A stretch of 64,000 nucleotides of DNA from assembly GCF_900129395.1 (NCBI RefSeq), contig NZ_FQVP01000002.1, positions 124,001-188,000 on the forward strand. Direction: 5' to 3'. Of this stretch, positions 9,888 through 18,455 are shown piece after piece. The translations under genes and the position numbers were made by a program. Positions within the stretch are counted from its first letter, which is position 1. Each line of letters begins with the position of its first letter. Below the pieces are notes generated by a model. The model was not told the origin of the DNA and did no database searches. It saw only the letters and a list, made by a program, of their open reading frames with translations. The stretch is from Pseudosulfitobacter pseudonitzschiae (GTDB lineage Bacteria; Pseudomonadota; Alphaproteobacteria; Rhodobacterales; Rhodobacteraceae).

Positions 9888-10562
9888 TCAGGGCCAGTCT
9901 GCGACCGGCGTGCCCATGTCATAGGGGAACGGATCATAGGTGGTTTTCAACCCTTCCGCGCGCCATGCCTTGAATGCCGGATCGGAAAGGGTTGTCGCGC
10001 AATAGGCGCGGGCGGCTTCGGACACGGGCAGATCATAGCCAATGATACGGGCGCAGACCGGCGCGTAAAAGGCATCGGCCAGGCTGTAGGCCCCGAACAG
10101 CCATGGACCGTCTGAGGCAAAGCTGCGGGCGTGGGTCCAAAGGGTTTCGATGCGTGCCAGATCGGCGCGGGTCGCTTCGGAGGGTTGGAAGCCCGTATTG
10201 ACGTGTTGCAGCTGCATCGGACACTGGTTGCGCAATGCGCCAAAGCCTGCGGCCATTTCGGCACACAGCATCCGCGCGGTGGCGCGGGCGGCGGGATCGT
10301 CGGGCCACAGGCCTGCGTCGGGATGGCGCTCGGCCAGTGTCTCGGCAATCGCGATGCTTTCGCCCACCACCGTGCCGTCGGGCAATTGCAGGGCAGGCAC
10401 CAGTTTCGCCGGTGCGAGATGCGCCATATCCGCGGCCATCGTGCCGCCATAAAGGCCAACAAGGTGCGTGCGGAAGGGCAGGCCGAATTTCTCGAGCATG
10501 AGCCAACCGCGCAGGGACCAGCTCGAAAATGTGCGGTCGCCGATATAAAGATCATATGTCAT
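9888..10562 (-). CDS. Glutathione S-transferase family protein
   Basis: A 224-aa soluble GST-fold protein. The N-terminal thioredoxin-like domain reads MTYDLYIGDRTFSSWSLRGW, with the SSWS segment at the place of the catalytic Ser/Cys, followed by KLVPALQLPDGTVVGESIAI, the cis-Pro and the ES glutathione-contact pair. The C-terminal half is helical. The ATG at 10562 is preferred because an upstream in-frame extension has no GST character. It stands alone between comM and the phosphatase gene. The substrate is unknown. Confidence 0.9.
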   Translation of the reverse strand: MTYDLYIGDRTFSSWSLRGWLMLEKFGLPFRTHLVGLYGGTMAADMAHLAPAKLVPALQLPDGTVVGESIAIAETLAERHPDAGLWPDDPAARATARMLCAEMAAGFGALRNQCPMQLQHVNTGFQPSEATRADLARIETLWTHARSFASDGPWLFGAYSLADAFYAPVCARIIGYDLPVSEAARAYCATTLSDPAFKAWRAEGLKTTYDPFPYDMGTPVADWP

Positions 10563-10620
10563 GAAGCGCACGTTACCCGTAAATTCTGACGGGTAAATCG
10601 CTGTTTTGTGCGGATATCCA

Positions 10621-11199
10621 TCACGGAAGGTGATTGAGCAAAGGGACAGGATTTGCCGCATCGGGCCCATCGATGCGTGTCACGGACAGGTTGTCGATCT
10701 TGTGGGCCAGCGCCTGTTTCGGCGTCCAGCCCATCGCCCTTTGTACCTGCGTCAGGATCACACCGATGTGGGCCACGGCGATGATGTGCCGCGCGGGGTG
10801 CTGCGCACTGATCCGGCGCACGGCGGTGGCGACGCGGGCAGCGGCCATGTTCCAGCTTTCACCGCCGGGGGGGACAATGTCGCCCGGATCTTCCCAATAG
10901 GCGCGGCTGAGGTCGGGATAGGCATCGCTGACGCGGGAGAAATGCCAATTGTCCCACGCTCCAAAGTGAAACTCGCGCAGCATCGGGTCCGAGGCCAGGC
11001 GTGTGCGTCCGTCTGCAATCGCATCTGCCGTTGCGTGGGCGCGGATCAGGTCCGAGGAAATCACCAGCGCGTCGTCCGGCAGGAAGGCCTGGATACGTGC
11101 GATTTGCGCGGTGTCAGACAGATCGGCAGGCACGTCGCGCCAACCGACAAAGGTCTTTTGATGGGTTGGCCCGTGACGCACCCAGTGCCAGGTGGTCAT
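10621..11199 (-). CDS. Histidine phosphatase family protein (possible CobC-type)
   Basis: A 192-aa member of the phosphoglycerate-mutase-like histidine phosphatase clan. The phosphate-accepting RHG motif is in TWHWVRHGPTHQKTFVGW and the second histidine in AVAHIGVILTQVQ. Its ATG at 11199 overlaps the cobU stop (ATGA), so the two are translationally coupled. This context suggests alpha-ribazole-5'-phosphate phosphatase (CobC), the phosphatase step of cobalamin nucleotide-loop assembly, but sequence alone cannot separate CobC from other members. Confidence 0.85.
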   Translation of the reverse strand: MTTWHWVRHGPTHQKTFVGWRDVPADLSDTAQIARIQAFLPDDALVISSDLIRAHATADAIADGRTRLASDPMLREFHFGAWDNWHFSRVSDAYPDLSRAYWEDPGDIVPPGGESWNMAAARVATAVRRISAQHPARHIIAVAHIGVILTQVQRAMGWTPKQALAHKIDNLSVTRIDGPDAANPVPLLNHLP

Positions 11200-11714
11200 A
11201 AGCTGCCTTTCAGGACATTCGGCAGGCCCGCGACAACCTGAATGGCGGTGTCTGCGCGCGCGGCCAGTGCGATGTTCAAGCGCCCCTGCGCCTCTCGAAA
11301 GGCGCGGGTGTCGGCATCTGCGGGGACGATGCCCTGACCCAGTTCGTTCGACACGATCACCACCGGCGCGGCGCAATCGTCCAGCGCCTGCATCAGCGCC
11401 GCCTGCGCCTGTGCCAGATCGTTGCCATCCATGACGTGATTGGTCAGCCACATGGTCGCACAGTCGATCAGAACCGCTTCACTTGCGTCGCGTTCACACA
11501 GAACATGGGCAAGATCATGCGTGGCCTCGAAGTTGATCCAAGCGGCATCACGCCGATCACGGTGCACTTGCACGCGATCTTTTATTTCGGCGTCCCAGAT
11601 GCGTGCCGTGGCAAGATAGACAGGAATTAACCCGCTGTTAACAATCGCATTTTCAGCGAATGCCGATTTTCCGGAAGCCGCGCCACCTAAAACGAATGTC
11701 ATTGAAGGCAACAT
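11196..11714 (-). CDS. cobU: Bifunctional adenosylcobinamide kinase / adenosylcobinamide-phosphate guanylyltransferase
   Basis: CobU/CobP phosphorylates adenosylcobinamide and then attaches GMP, in late cobalamin assembly or cobinamide salvage. The 172-aa protein begins with a P-loop FVLGGAASGKSAFAE and continues with VYLATARIWDAEIKDRVQVH (guanylyl-accepting His region), VLIDCATMWLTN and VIVSNELGQGIVP, all family hallmarks. The start is uncertain: in-frame ATGs lie at 11723, 11714 and 11702. I use 11714 because a GAAAG stretch sits just upstream. It is divergent from rpoHII. Other cob genes are not in the window. Confidence 0.93.
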   Translation of the reverse strand: MLPSMTFVLGGAASGKSAFAENAIVNSGLIPVYLATARIWDAEIKDRVQVHRDRRDAAWINFEATHDLAHVLCERDASEAVLIDCATMWLTNHVMDGNDLAQAQAALMQALDDCAAPVVIVSNELGQGIVPADADTRAFREAQGRLNIALAARADTAIQVVAGLPNVLKGSL

Positions 11715-11803
11715 TTTTTTCATCTTTCGAATGAACCGAACCCTGTGCTGATGCGTAATAAAGTCAACACCGCATAACAAGTAACGATCGGGGAGATGTG
11801 ACA

Positions 11804-12682
11804 ATGGCACTGGATAACGTACGGGAAGTTTCACTCTCACGCATTGCGATGAAAGCGGAATTGTTGGACGCCGAAACCGAGCTGAAACTGACCTATGCCT
11901 GGCGCGACGAACGGGATGAGGCGGCGCTGCATCGGTTGATCACCGCTTATATGCGGCTGGCAATTTCGATGGCATCCAAGTTCAAACGCTACGGCGCGCC
12001 CATGAACGATCTGATTCAGGAAGCGGGCCTTGGGTTGATGAAGGCTGCCGACAAATTCGACCCTGACCGTGGGGTCCGCTTTTCGACCTATGCGGTCTGG
12101 TGGATCAAGGCATCGATCCAGGATTACGTCATGCGCAACTGGTCTATGGTGCGCACAGGATCGACATCCTCGCAGAAATCGCTGTTCTTCAACATGCGCC
12201 GTGTTCAGGCGCGGCTTGAGCGTGAGAGCGCCTCGGCAGGCGAAACGCTGGACGGGCATCAGCTGCGCCAGATGATCTCGACCGAGATCGGCGTGCCGCT
12301 GCGGGATGTGGAAATGATGGAAGGCCGCCTTGGCGGGTCCGACTATTCATTGAACGCGACCCAATCCTCCGAGGATGAAGGCCGCGAATGGATCGACGCG
12401 CTGGAAGACGATGGTGTGCAAGCGGCCGAACAGGTCGAGAATGAACACGACACCGCACAGCTGCGCGAATGGTTGCTGATGGCGATGAATGCGCTGAACG
12501 ACCGTGAACGGTTCATCATCCGTGAACGCAAGCTGCGCGACGATGCGCGAACGCTGGAAAGCCTGGGGCAAGAGCTGTCGCTGAGCAAGGAGCGGGTGCG
12601 CCAGCTGGAAGCTGCGGCTTTTGCCAAGATGCGGAAATCGCTGGAGACTCAGAGCCGGGAAGTGCATCACTTCCTCGTATGA
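11804..12682 (+). CDS. rpoH2: RNA polymerase sigma factor RpoHII (sigma-32 family)
   Basis: A 292-aa heat-shock-type sigma factor. Region 2 is clear (RLAISMASKFKRYGAPMNDL, GLGLMKAADKFDPDRGVRFS, YAVWWIKASIQDYVMRNW), as is region 4.2 (LGQELSLSKERVRQLEAAAF). The SMVRTGSTSSQKSLFFNMRR stretch is the RpoH-specific box, and the wording fits the RpoHII paralogue of Rhodobacteraceae rather than RpoHI. In Rhodobacter sphaeroides RpoHII acts downstream of RpoE in the singlet-oxygen response. The ATG at 11804 is preferred over a GTG at 11798 because GGGGAG ends 8 bases before it. Its stop overlaps the next start (ATGA). Confidence 0.95.
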   Translation: MALDNVREVSLSRIAMKAELLDAETELKLTYAWRDERDEAALHRLITAYMRLAISMASKFKRYGAPMNDLIQEAGLGLMKAADKFDPDRGVRFSTYAVWWIKASIQDYVMRNWSMVRTGSTSSQKSLFFNMRRVQARLERESASAGETLDGHQLRQMISTEIGVPLRDVEMMEGRLGGSDYSLNATQSSEDEGREWIDALEDDGVQAAEQVENEHDTAQLREWLLMAMNALNDRERFIIRERKLRDDARTLESLGQELSLSKERVRQLEAAAFAKMRKSLETQSREVHHFLV

Positions 12683-13470
12683 GAAACTTGATTCCCGCAC
12701 TGCTGTCGTGGGCCGTCCTCTCGGGGGCGGCCTTTGCTTTTGAACCTGCCGATGTGCCCGCCGCTGATATCGTGATTGTGGGCGAGGTGCATGACAATCC
12801 GGCCCATCACGCAGCCCAAGCCAAGGTGGTGGCGCAGGTGCAGCCCAAGGCGATTGTCTGGGAGATGCTGCAAGCCGCACAGGCCGGGCTGGTCACGCCA
12901 GAGTTGATCGAGAACGCCGACGCCATGGCCGAACGGCTGGGCTGGGCCGAGGCGGGTTGGCCTGATTTTTCCATGTACCACCCAATTTTTGCAGCGGCCC
13001 CCGATGCAATCAGCTACGGGGCTGCGGTGCCGCGCGAATTGGCGCAGGCCGTGATGCAGGAACCCCTTGGGGCTGCTTTTGACGCAGCTGCGGCTTACGG
13101 GCTGGACCGAGATCTGAGCGATGCACACCAGATTGCGCGCGAGGACTTGCAACGCGTGGCCCATTGCGATGCGCTGCCCAAAGAGATGTTGCCCGCCATG
13201 GTCAAGGTGCAGCGGTTGCGCGATGCCACATTGGCGCAGGCGGCGGTAAGGGCCCTGGCAGACACAGGCGGGCCGGTGGTGGTGATCACCGGCAACGGCC
13301 ATGCCCGCAAGGACTGGGGCGTGCCCAGCTATCTGTCGCAGGTCGCCCCGAAGGCGCGCGTTTGGTCCATCGGTCAGGCCGAGGACGGCAATGCCCCAGA
13401 TGGCGGGTTTGACGTGGTGTGGGACGCACCGGCACAGGATCGGCCCGACCCCTGCGCGGCGCTCAGATAG
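12679..13470 (+). CDS. ChaN-like (Tiki superfamily) exported protein
   Basis: A 263-aa protein with a cleavable signal peptide (MRNLIPALLSWAVLSGAAFA) and the ChaN/haem-binding-uptake signature: IVIVGEVHDNPAHH near the mature N-terminus and VVVITGNGHARKDWG near the C-terminus. These histidine/glutamate motifs belong to the EreA/ChaN/TraB/Tiki superfamily. Campylobacter ChaN is an iron-regulated haem-binding lipoprotein, but no lipobox is seen here. The ATG overlaps the rpoHII stop by four bases, so synthesis is coupled to the stress sigma factor. Confidence 0.85.
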   Translation: MRNLIPALLSWAVLSGAAFAFEPADVPAADIVIVGEVHDNPAHHAAQAKVVAQVQPKAIVWEMLQAAQAGLVTPELIENADAMAERLGWAEAGWPDFSMYHPIFAAAPDAISYGAAVPRELAQAVMQEPLGAAFDAAAAYGLDRDLSDAHQIAREDLQRVAHCDALPKEMLPAMVKVQRLRDATLAQAAVRALADTGGPVVVITGNGHARKDWGVPSYLSQVAPKARVWSIGQAEDGNAPDGGFDVVWDAPAQDRPDPCAALR

Positions 13471-13546
13471 CGGGCTGCTTACGGGCTGGCAGAATGCGCA
13501 GGCGCGGCCTATGGTTGGGCGAATATGACGACAGCGGGAACGCAGT

Positions 13547-14740
13547 ATGCTGAACGGCAAAAGAATTCTTCTGATCATCGGCGGCGGCATCGCGGCGTTC
13601 AAATCGCTGGACCTGATCCGGCGCCTGCGTGAACGCGGGGCGTCGGTGACGCCCGTGCTGACGCAGGCAGGGGCCGAATTTGTCACCCCTCTGTCCGTGT
13701 CCGCGCTGGCCGGGACCAAAGTCTATCGCGATCTGTTTGACCTGACGGACGAGGCCGAGATGGGGCATATTCAACTGTCACGTTCTGCGGATCTGGTGCT
13801 GGTGGCCCCGGCCACTGCGGACCTGATGGCGAAAATGGCGCAGGGGCTGGCAAACGATCTGGCCTCGACCCTCCTGCTGGCGACTGACACGCCGGTGATG
13901 ATCGCGCCCGCGATGAACGTGCGGATGTGGGACCACCCGGCGACCCAGCGCAATCTTGAGACATTGCGCGGCGACGGGATTGCGGTGATCGGGCCGAACG
14001 ACGGCGACATGGCCTGTGGCGAATTCGGACCGGGCCGCATGGCCGAACCGCTGGAGATTGTCGCAGCCCTTGAGGGCGCGCTGGGCGGCGGGCCGCTGGC
14101 GGGCAAACGGGTGCTGGTCACCTCGGGGCCTACGCACGAGCCAATTGATCCCGTGCGCTATATCGCCAATCGCTCGTCCGGCGCACAGGGCGCGGCGTTG
14201 GGGGCGGCGCTGGCGGGATTGGGGGCCGAAGTGGTCTTTGTCACCGGACCTGCCGACGTGCCGCCACCTGCGGGCGTGCAGGTGGTCAAGGTGCAGACCG
14301 CACAGCAGATGTTGCAAGCCGTGCAGGCCGCGTTGCCTTGCGATGTGGCAGTCTTTGCCGCAGCGGTGGCCGACTGGCGTGTCGCGTCAGCCTCGGACCG
14401 CAAGCTGAAAAAGACCAAGGACGGGATGCCAAAGCTGGAGTTCGCCGAGAATCCCGACATTCTGGCGACTGTCTCGCAAATGACAGAAGGCCGGCCCGGC
14501 CTGATCGTGGGTTTTGCCGCCGAGACCAACGATGTGATCGCGCACGCCACCGCCAAACGCAAACGCAAGGGCTGTGACTGGATCGTGGCGAATGACGTCT
14601 CGCCCGAGACGGGGATCATGGGCGGCAGCGAAAACGCGGTGCACTTGATTTCGGACACAGGCGTCGAGGACTGGCCGCGCATGGGCAAGGATGCCGTCGC
14701 GCAAAAGCTTGCGGCGCGGATAGCGGCGGCGTTGAGCTGA
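13547..14740 (+). CDS. coaBC: Phosphopantothenoylcysteine synthetase/decarboxylase
   Basis: CoaBC makes 4'-phosphopantetheine from 4'-phosphopantothenate in two steps of CoA synthesis. The 397-aa fusion has an N-terminal flavin-dependent decarboxylase ([20 protein letters not shown], the PAMNVRMW substrate motif, and Cys-bearing [11 protein letters not shown]) and a C-terminal CTP-dependent synthetase ([36 protein letters not shown]). Length and motifs are standard. It is followed by a short intergenic repeat and then dut, a common coaBC-dut order. Confidence 0.97.
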   Translation: MLNGKRILLIIGGGIAAFKSLDLIRRLRERGASVTPVLTQAGAEFVTPLSVSALAGTKVYRDLFDLTDEAEMGHIQLSRSADLVLVAPATADLMAKMAQGLANDLASTLLLATDTPVMIAPAMNVRMWDHPATQRNLETLRGDGIAVIGPNDGDMACGEFGPGRMAEPLEIVAALEGALGGGPLAGKRVLVTSGPTHEPIDPVRYIANRSSGAQGAALGAALAGLGAEVVFVTGPADVPPPAGVQVVKVQTAQQMLQAVQAALPCDVAVFAAAVADWRVASASDRKLKKTKDGMPKLEFAENPDILATVSQMTEGRPGLIVGFAAETNDVIAHATAKRKRKGCDWIVANDVSPETGIMGGSENAVHLISDTGVEDWPRMGKDAVAQKLAARIAAALS

Positions 14741-14749
14741 ACTTTTATG

Positions 14750-14781
14750 CCTCCGGCGGGAGTTTTTTTGGCAAGATGAAG
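14750..14781 (+). repeat. Short intergenic repeat, copy 1 (contains the dut start codon)
   Basis: A 32-base element starting CCTCCGGCGGGAG, then seven T, then GGCAAGATGAAG. It matches 38066-38097. It begins 9 bases after the coaBC stop. The ATG in its last part is the start codon of dut. Confidence 0.75.
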
Positions 14782-15243
14782 ACCGATACAGTCACAGTGC
14801 AGTTTGTCTGGGATACGGGCGCGGACACCGCGCTTGGCCTGCCGTCCTATGAAACATCCGGTGCCGCCGGTGCGGATCTGCGGGCGAATTTCGCGGATCG
14901 TGCGCCGGTGGTGTTGAAGCCCGGCGCGCGGACGCTGGTGCCGACGGGCCTGCGGCTGGCGATCCCTGCAGGGTTCGAGGTACAGGTGCGCCCCCGCTCG
15001 GGGCTGGCGCTGAAACACGGAGTGACGCTGGTGAACACACCCGGCACCATCGACAGCGACTATCGTGGGCCGCTGGGCGTGATCATGATCAATCTGGGGT
15101 CTGACGATTTCGTGGTCGAACACGGAATGCGCATCGCGCAGATGGTTGTAGCCCCGGTGGTTCAGGCCCGGTTCGATCTGGTTGATGTTCTGGACGACAC
15201 AGCGCGCGGCGCGGGCGGCTTTGGCTCGACGGGCGCGCAATGA
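14776..15243 (+). CDS. dut: Deoxyuridine 5'-triphosphate nucleotidohydrolase (dUTPase)
   Basis: Dut hydrolyses dUTP to dUMP, protecting DNA from uracil and feeding dTMP synthesis. All five trimeric-dUTPase motifs are present in 155 aa: [44 protein letters not shown] and the C-terminal [10 protein letters not shown]. The ATG at 14776 lies within a short repeat (14750-14781) that also occurs downstream of gltX. The nearest GGGAG is 13 bases away, so initiation may be weak. Its stop overlaps the next gene as ATGA. Confidence 0.97.
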   Translation: MKTDTVTVQFVWDTGADTALGLPSYETSGAAGADLRANFADRAPVVLKPGARTLVPTGLRLAIPAGFEVQVRPRSGLALKHGVTLVNTPGTIDSDYRGPLGVIMINLGSDDFVVEHGMRIAQMVVAPVVQARFDLVDVLDDTARGAGGFGSTGAQ

Positions 15244-16283
15244 TCCTTGTTCTGGCCCTTGCTGCGGCACTTTGGGGTGTCGGGGCCATGATGGGGGCGC
15301 CACGCGCGGTGCGGCTCAACATGGTCCTGCTGCTGTATGTCGCCGTTCTGGCGCTGCATCTGGCGCTGCCGGACGCGCATCCCTTGCGCATGGCAACAGG
15401 GGAAAGTGCGGCACTGTGGCTGATCCTGGGCGGTTTCGTGGTGCTGGTACTGACCTATCGCTGGGGCTTGCGTCGGTTAAGGGCGAAGGCGGCAGGGGGG
15501 CAGGCCGACCCCCAGCCACTGATCGGGCCGATGACCGAGGTCGAACTGAACCGCTATTCCCGCCACATCGTTCTGCGCGAGATTGGCGGACCGGGGCAGG
15601 TGGCGTTGAAAAACGCGCGCGTGCTGGTCGTGGGGGCGGGCGGCCTGGGCGCGCCTGCCCTGCAGTATCTGGCAGCGGCAGGGGTCGGCACGATCGGCGT
15701 GATCGACGCCGATGTGGTCGAGGGCAGCAATCTGCAGCGTCAGGTGATCCACACGGACGCGCGCATCGGCATGCCCAAGGTGTTCTCGGCCCAAGCTGCG
15801 CTGGAGGCCTTGAACCCCTTCATCACCGTACGCCCCTATCACCGCCGCTTTGACGCGGAGGTCGCCGCCGAACTGGTCGCGGAATACGATCTGGTGCTGG
15901 ACGGTACCGACAATTTCGACACCCGCTATCTGGTCAACCGCACGGCGGTCGCGGCGGGCGTGCCGTTGATCTCGGGCGCGCTGAGCCAGTGGGAGGGGCA
16001 GCTGAGCGTCTTTGACCCCGCCCGTGGCGCGCCGTGTTACCAATGCATTTTCCCGCAGGCCCCCGCCGACGGACTGGCTCCCAGCTGCGCCGAAGCGGGC
16101 GTTCTGGGCCCCTTGCCCGGTGTCGTGGGTGCGATGATGGCGGTCGAGGCGGTCAAGCTGCTGACCGATGCAGGCACGTCGCTGCGGGGCGAAATGCTGA
16201 TCTATGACGCGCTCTATGGCGAGAGCCGCAAGATCACGCTGGCGCGGCGCGGCGATTGTCCGGTTTGCGGCGACAAGGGGTGA
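15240..16283 (+). CDS. HesA/MoeB/ThiF family adenylyltransferase with N-terminal membrane segment
   Basis: A 347-aa E1-like enzyme that would adenylate the C-terminal glycine of a ubiquitin-like sulfur carrier such as MoaD or ThiS. From about residue 100 it has [16 protein letters not shown], the nucleotide motif [15 protein letters not shown], the [13 protein letters not shown] segment, and zinc-binding CYQC and CPVC pairs. The first roughly 80 residues carry two to three hydrophobic helices, an extension absent from E. coli MoeB. No rhodanese domain follows. Overlap with dut implies coupled translation. MoeB versus ThiF role cannot be decided from sequence. Confidence 0.9.
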   Translation: MILVLALAAALWGVGAMMGAPRAVRLNMVLLLYVAVLALHLALPDAHPLRMATGESAALWLILGGFVVLVLTYRWGLRRLRAKAAGGQADPQPLIGPMTEVELNRYSRHIVLREIGGPGQVALKNARVLVVGAGGLGAPALQYLAAAGVGTIGVIDADVVEGSNLQRQVIHTDARIGMPKVFSAQAALEALNPFITVRPYHRRFDAEVAAELVAEYDLVLDGTDNFDTRYLVNRTAVAAGVPLISGALSQWEGQLSVFDPARGAPCYQCIFPQAPADGLAPSCAEAGVLGPLPGVVGAMMAVEAVKLLTDAGTSLRGEMLIYDALYGESRKITLARRGDCPVCGDKG

Positions 16284-16359
16284 TTTCCTGCGCCAGATCG
16301 GGCGGATGCGATTGCAAGTGGCGAGGCAAGGTTTAGGTTGAGGTCAAAGGAGACCCCAC

Positions 16360-18372
16360 ATGACCAACCCCTTGCTTGCCGAATGGGATACGCCGTTCCA
16401 GATCGCCCCGTTTGATACCATTTCCGACGACGACTTTACCCCTGCTCTGGATCAGGCGCTGGCGGCACACAACGCCGAGATTGACGCGATTGCAGGCAAT
16501 GCCGATGCGCCGACCTTTGACAATGTGATCGGCGCGCTCGAAGCCGCCGGGCGCGATCTGGACAAGGTTCTGGGCGTCTTCTTTACCGTTGCAGGTGCGG
16601 ACAGCAATCCGGCGCGCGAGGCGTTACAGCGTGAATTCTCGCCCCGGCTGGCGGCGCATTTTTCCGAGATTTCGGCCAATACCGCGCTGTTTGCCCGCGT
16701 CGCCGCCGTCTGGGACCAACGCGACAGTCTGGACCTGACGGACGAACAGTCGCGGGTGCTGATGCTGACCCATCGCGGCTTTGTCCGCTCGGGGGCCGCC
16801 CTGACCGGGGCCGAGGCCGCGCGGATGAAAGAGATCAAGGGGCGCCTGGCCGTTCTGGGCACCGAATTCACCCAGAACCTGCTGGCGGATGAGCGTGACT
16901 GGCACATGGATCTGGCCGAAACAGATATGGCGGGGCTGCCGGATTTCGTGATCCGCACGGCGCGCGAGGCAGGCAAGGAAAAGGGTGCTGATGGTGCCGT
17001 GATCACCCTGTCGCGGTCGCTGATCGTGCCGTTCCTGCAATTCTCCACCCGCCGCGACCTGCGCGAGATCGCCTACAAGGCATGGGCCGCGCGGGGGGCA
17101 AACGGGGGCAAGACCGACAACCGTGATATCGCTGCCGAAATTCTGAAACTGCGCGAAGAGCGGGCCAAGCTGCTGGGCTATGAAAATTTTGCCGCCTACA
17201 AGCTGGAAACCGAAATGGCGGGTGACGCGGCATCGGTGCGGGCCTTGTTGATGCAGGTCTGGGAACCGGCCAAGGCACAGGCCGAGGCGGATGCCTGGGT
17301 GCTGGCCCAGATGATGCAACAGGACGGCGTGAACGGAGAGCTGCAGGCCTGGGACTGGCGGTTCTATTCGGAACGCCGCCGCCAGCAGTTGCATGATCTG
17401 GATGAGGCCGAACTGAAGCCGTATTTCCAGCTCGACCGGATGATCGAGGCATCGTTTGACTGTGCGTCACGGCTGTTCAGCCTGTCGTTCGAACCGCTGG
17501 ACGTACCGCTCTATCACCCCGATTGCCGCGCGTGGAACGTGACGCGGGACGGCGAACATATCGCGGTGTTCATCGGTGACTATTTCGCACGCGGCTCGAA
17601 ACGCTCGGGCGCATGGTGTTCCGCGATGCGGTCACAGGCGAAACATCCGCAGGTTCAGACACCGGTGGTGATCAACGTCTGCAACTTTGCCAAGGGCGAT
17701 CCGGCATTGTTGTCCTATGACGACGCGCGCACGCTGTTTCACGAATTCGGCCACGCGCTGCACCAGATGCTGTCGGATGTGACCTATGAAAGCGTGTCGG
17801 GCACTTCCGTCGCACGGGACTTTGTCGAATTGCCCAGCCAGCTTTACGAACATTGGCTGGACGTGCCCGAAGTGTTGGGCGCTTTTGCAACCCATTCCGA
17901 GACCGGCCAGCCGATGCCACAGGTACTGCTGGACAAGGTTCTTGCGGCGGCGACTTATGACATGGGGTTCCAGACGGTCGAATATGTCGCCTCGGCGCTG
18001 GTCGACCTGGAGTTTCACGACGGCGCAGCGCCCGCCGATCCGATGGCCCGCCAGGCCGAGATCCTCGCAGAACTCGGGATGCCACCGGCCATCGGGATGC
18101 GGCATGCCACACCGCATTTCGCCCATGTGTTCTCGGGCGACGGATATTCCTCGGGGTATTACAGCTATATGTGGTCCGAAGTGATGGATGCCGATGCCTT
18201 TGCCGCCTTCGAAGAGGCCGGAGGCGCCTTTGATGCAAAGGTGGCCAAGGCGCTCGAAGAGAACATCCTCAGCACCGGCGGCAGCCGCGATGCGGCAGAG
18301 CTGTACACCGCATTCCGGGGGCGCTTGCCGGGGGTCGAGGCCTTGTTGAAAGGGCGCGGTCTGGCGGCGTGA
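16360..18372 (+). CDS. M3 family oligopeptidase (Dcp/oligopeptidase A type)
   Basis: A 670-aa zinc metallopeptidase that trims short peptides in the cytoplasm. The catalytic motif HEFGHALHQM lies near residue 461 (HExxH), with the third zinc ligand expected in the downstream YESVSGTSVARDFVELPSQ segment. No signal peptide is visible, which favours a cytosolic Dcp/PrlC type. The length matches peptidyl-dipeptidases (about 680 aa). AAAGGAGA lies a few bases before the ATG. It stands between moeB-like and cbpA without overlap. Confidence 0.95.
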   Translation: MTNPLLAEWDTPFQIAPFDTISDDDFTPALDQALAAHNAEIDAIAGNADAPTFDNVIGALEAAGRDLDKVLGVFFTVAGADSNPAREALQREFSPRLAAHFSEISANTALFARVAAVWDQRDSLDLTDEQSRVLMLTHRGFVRSGAALTGAEAARMKEIKGRLAVLGTEFTQNLLADERDWHMDLAETDMAGLPDFVIRTAREAGKEKGADGAVITLSRSLIVPFLQFSTRRDLREIAYKAWAARGANGGKTDNRDIAAEILKLREERAKLLGYENFAAYKLETEMAGDAASVRALLMQVWEPAKAQAEADAWVLAQMMQQDGVNGELQAWDWRFYSERRRQQLHDLDEAELKPYFQLDRMIEASFDCASRLFSLSFEPLDVPLYHPDCRAWNVTRDGEHIAVFIGDYFARGSKRSGAWCSAMRSQAKHPQVQTPVVINVCNFAKGDPALLSYDDARTLFHEFGHALHQMLSDVTYESVSGTSVARDFVELPSQLYEHWLDVPEVLGAFATHSETGQPMPQVLLDKVLAAATYDMGFQTVEYVASALVDLEFHDGAAPADPMARQAEILAELGMPPAIGMRHATPHFAHVFSGDGYSSGYYSYMWSEVMDADAFAAFEEAGGAFDAKVAKALEENILSTGGSRDAAELYTAFRGRLPGVEALLKGRGLAA

Positions 18373-18455
18373 TACATCTGCCGCCGCTCGGTCGGGGCGG
18401 CGGCACAGGTCACGAACACCTGCTGAAAGACATGTAACCAAATGCGGAGCACCGA

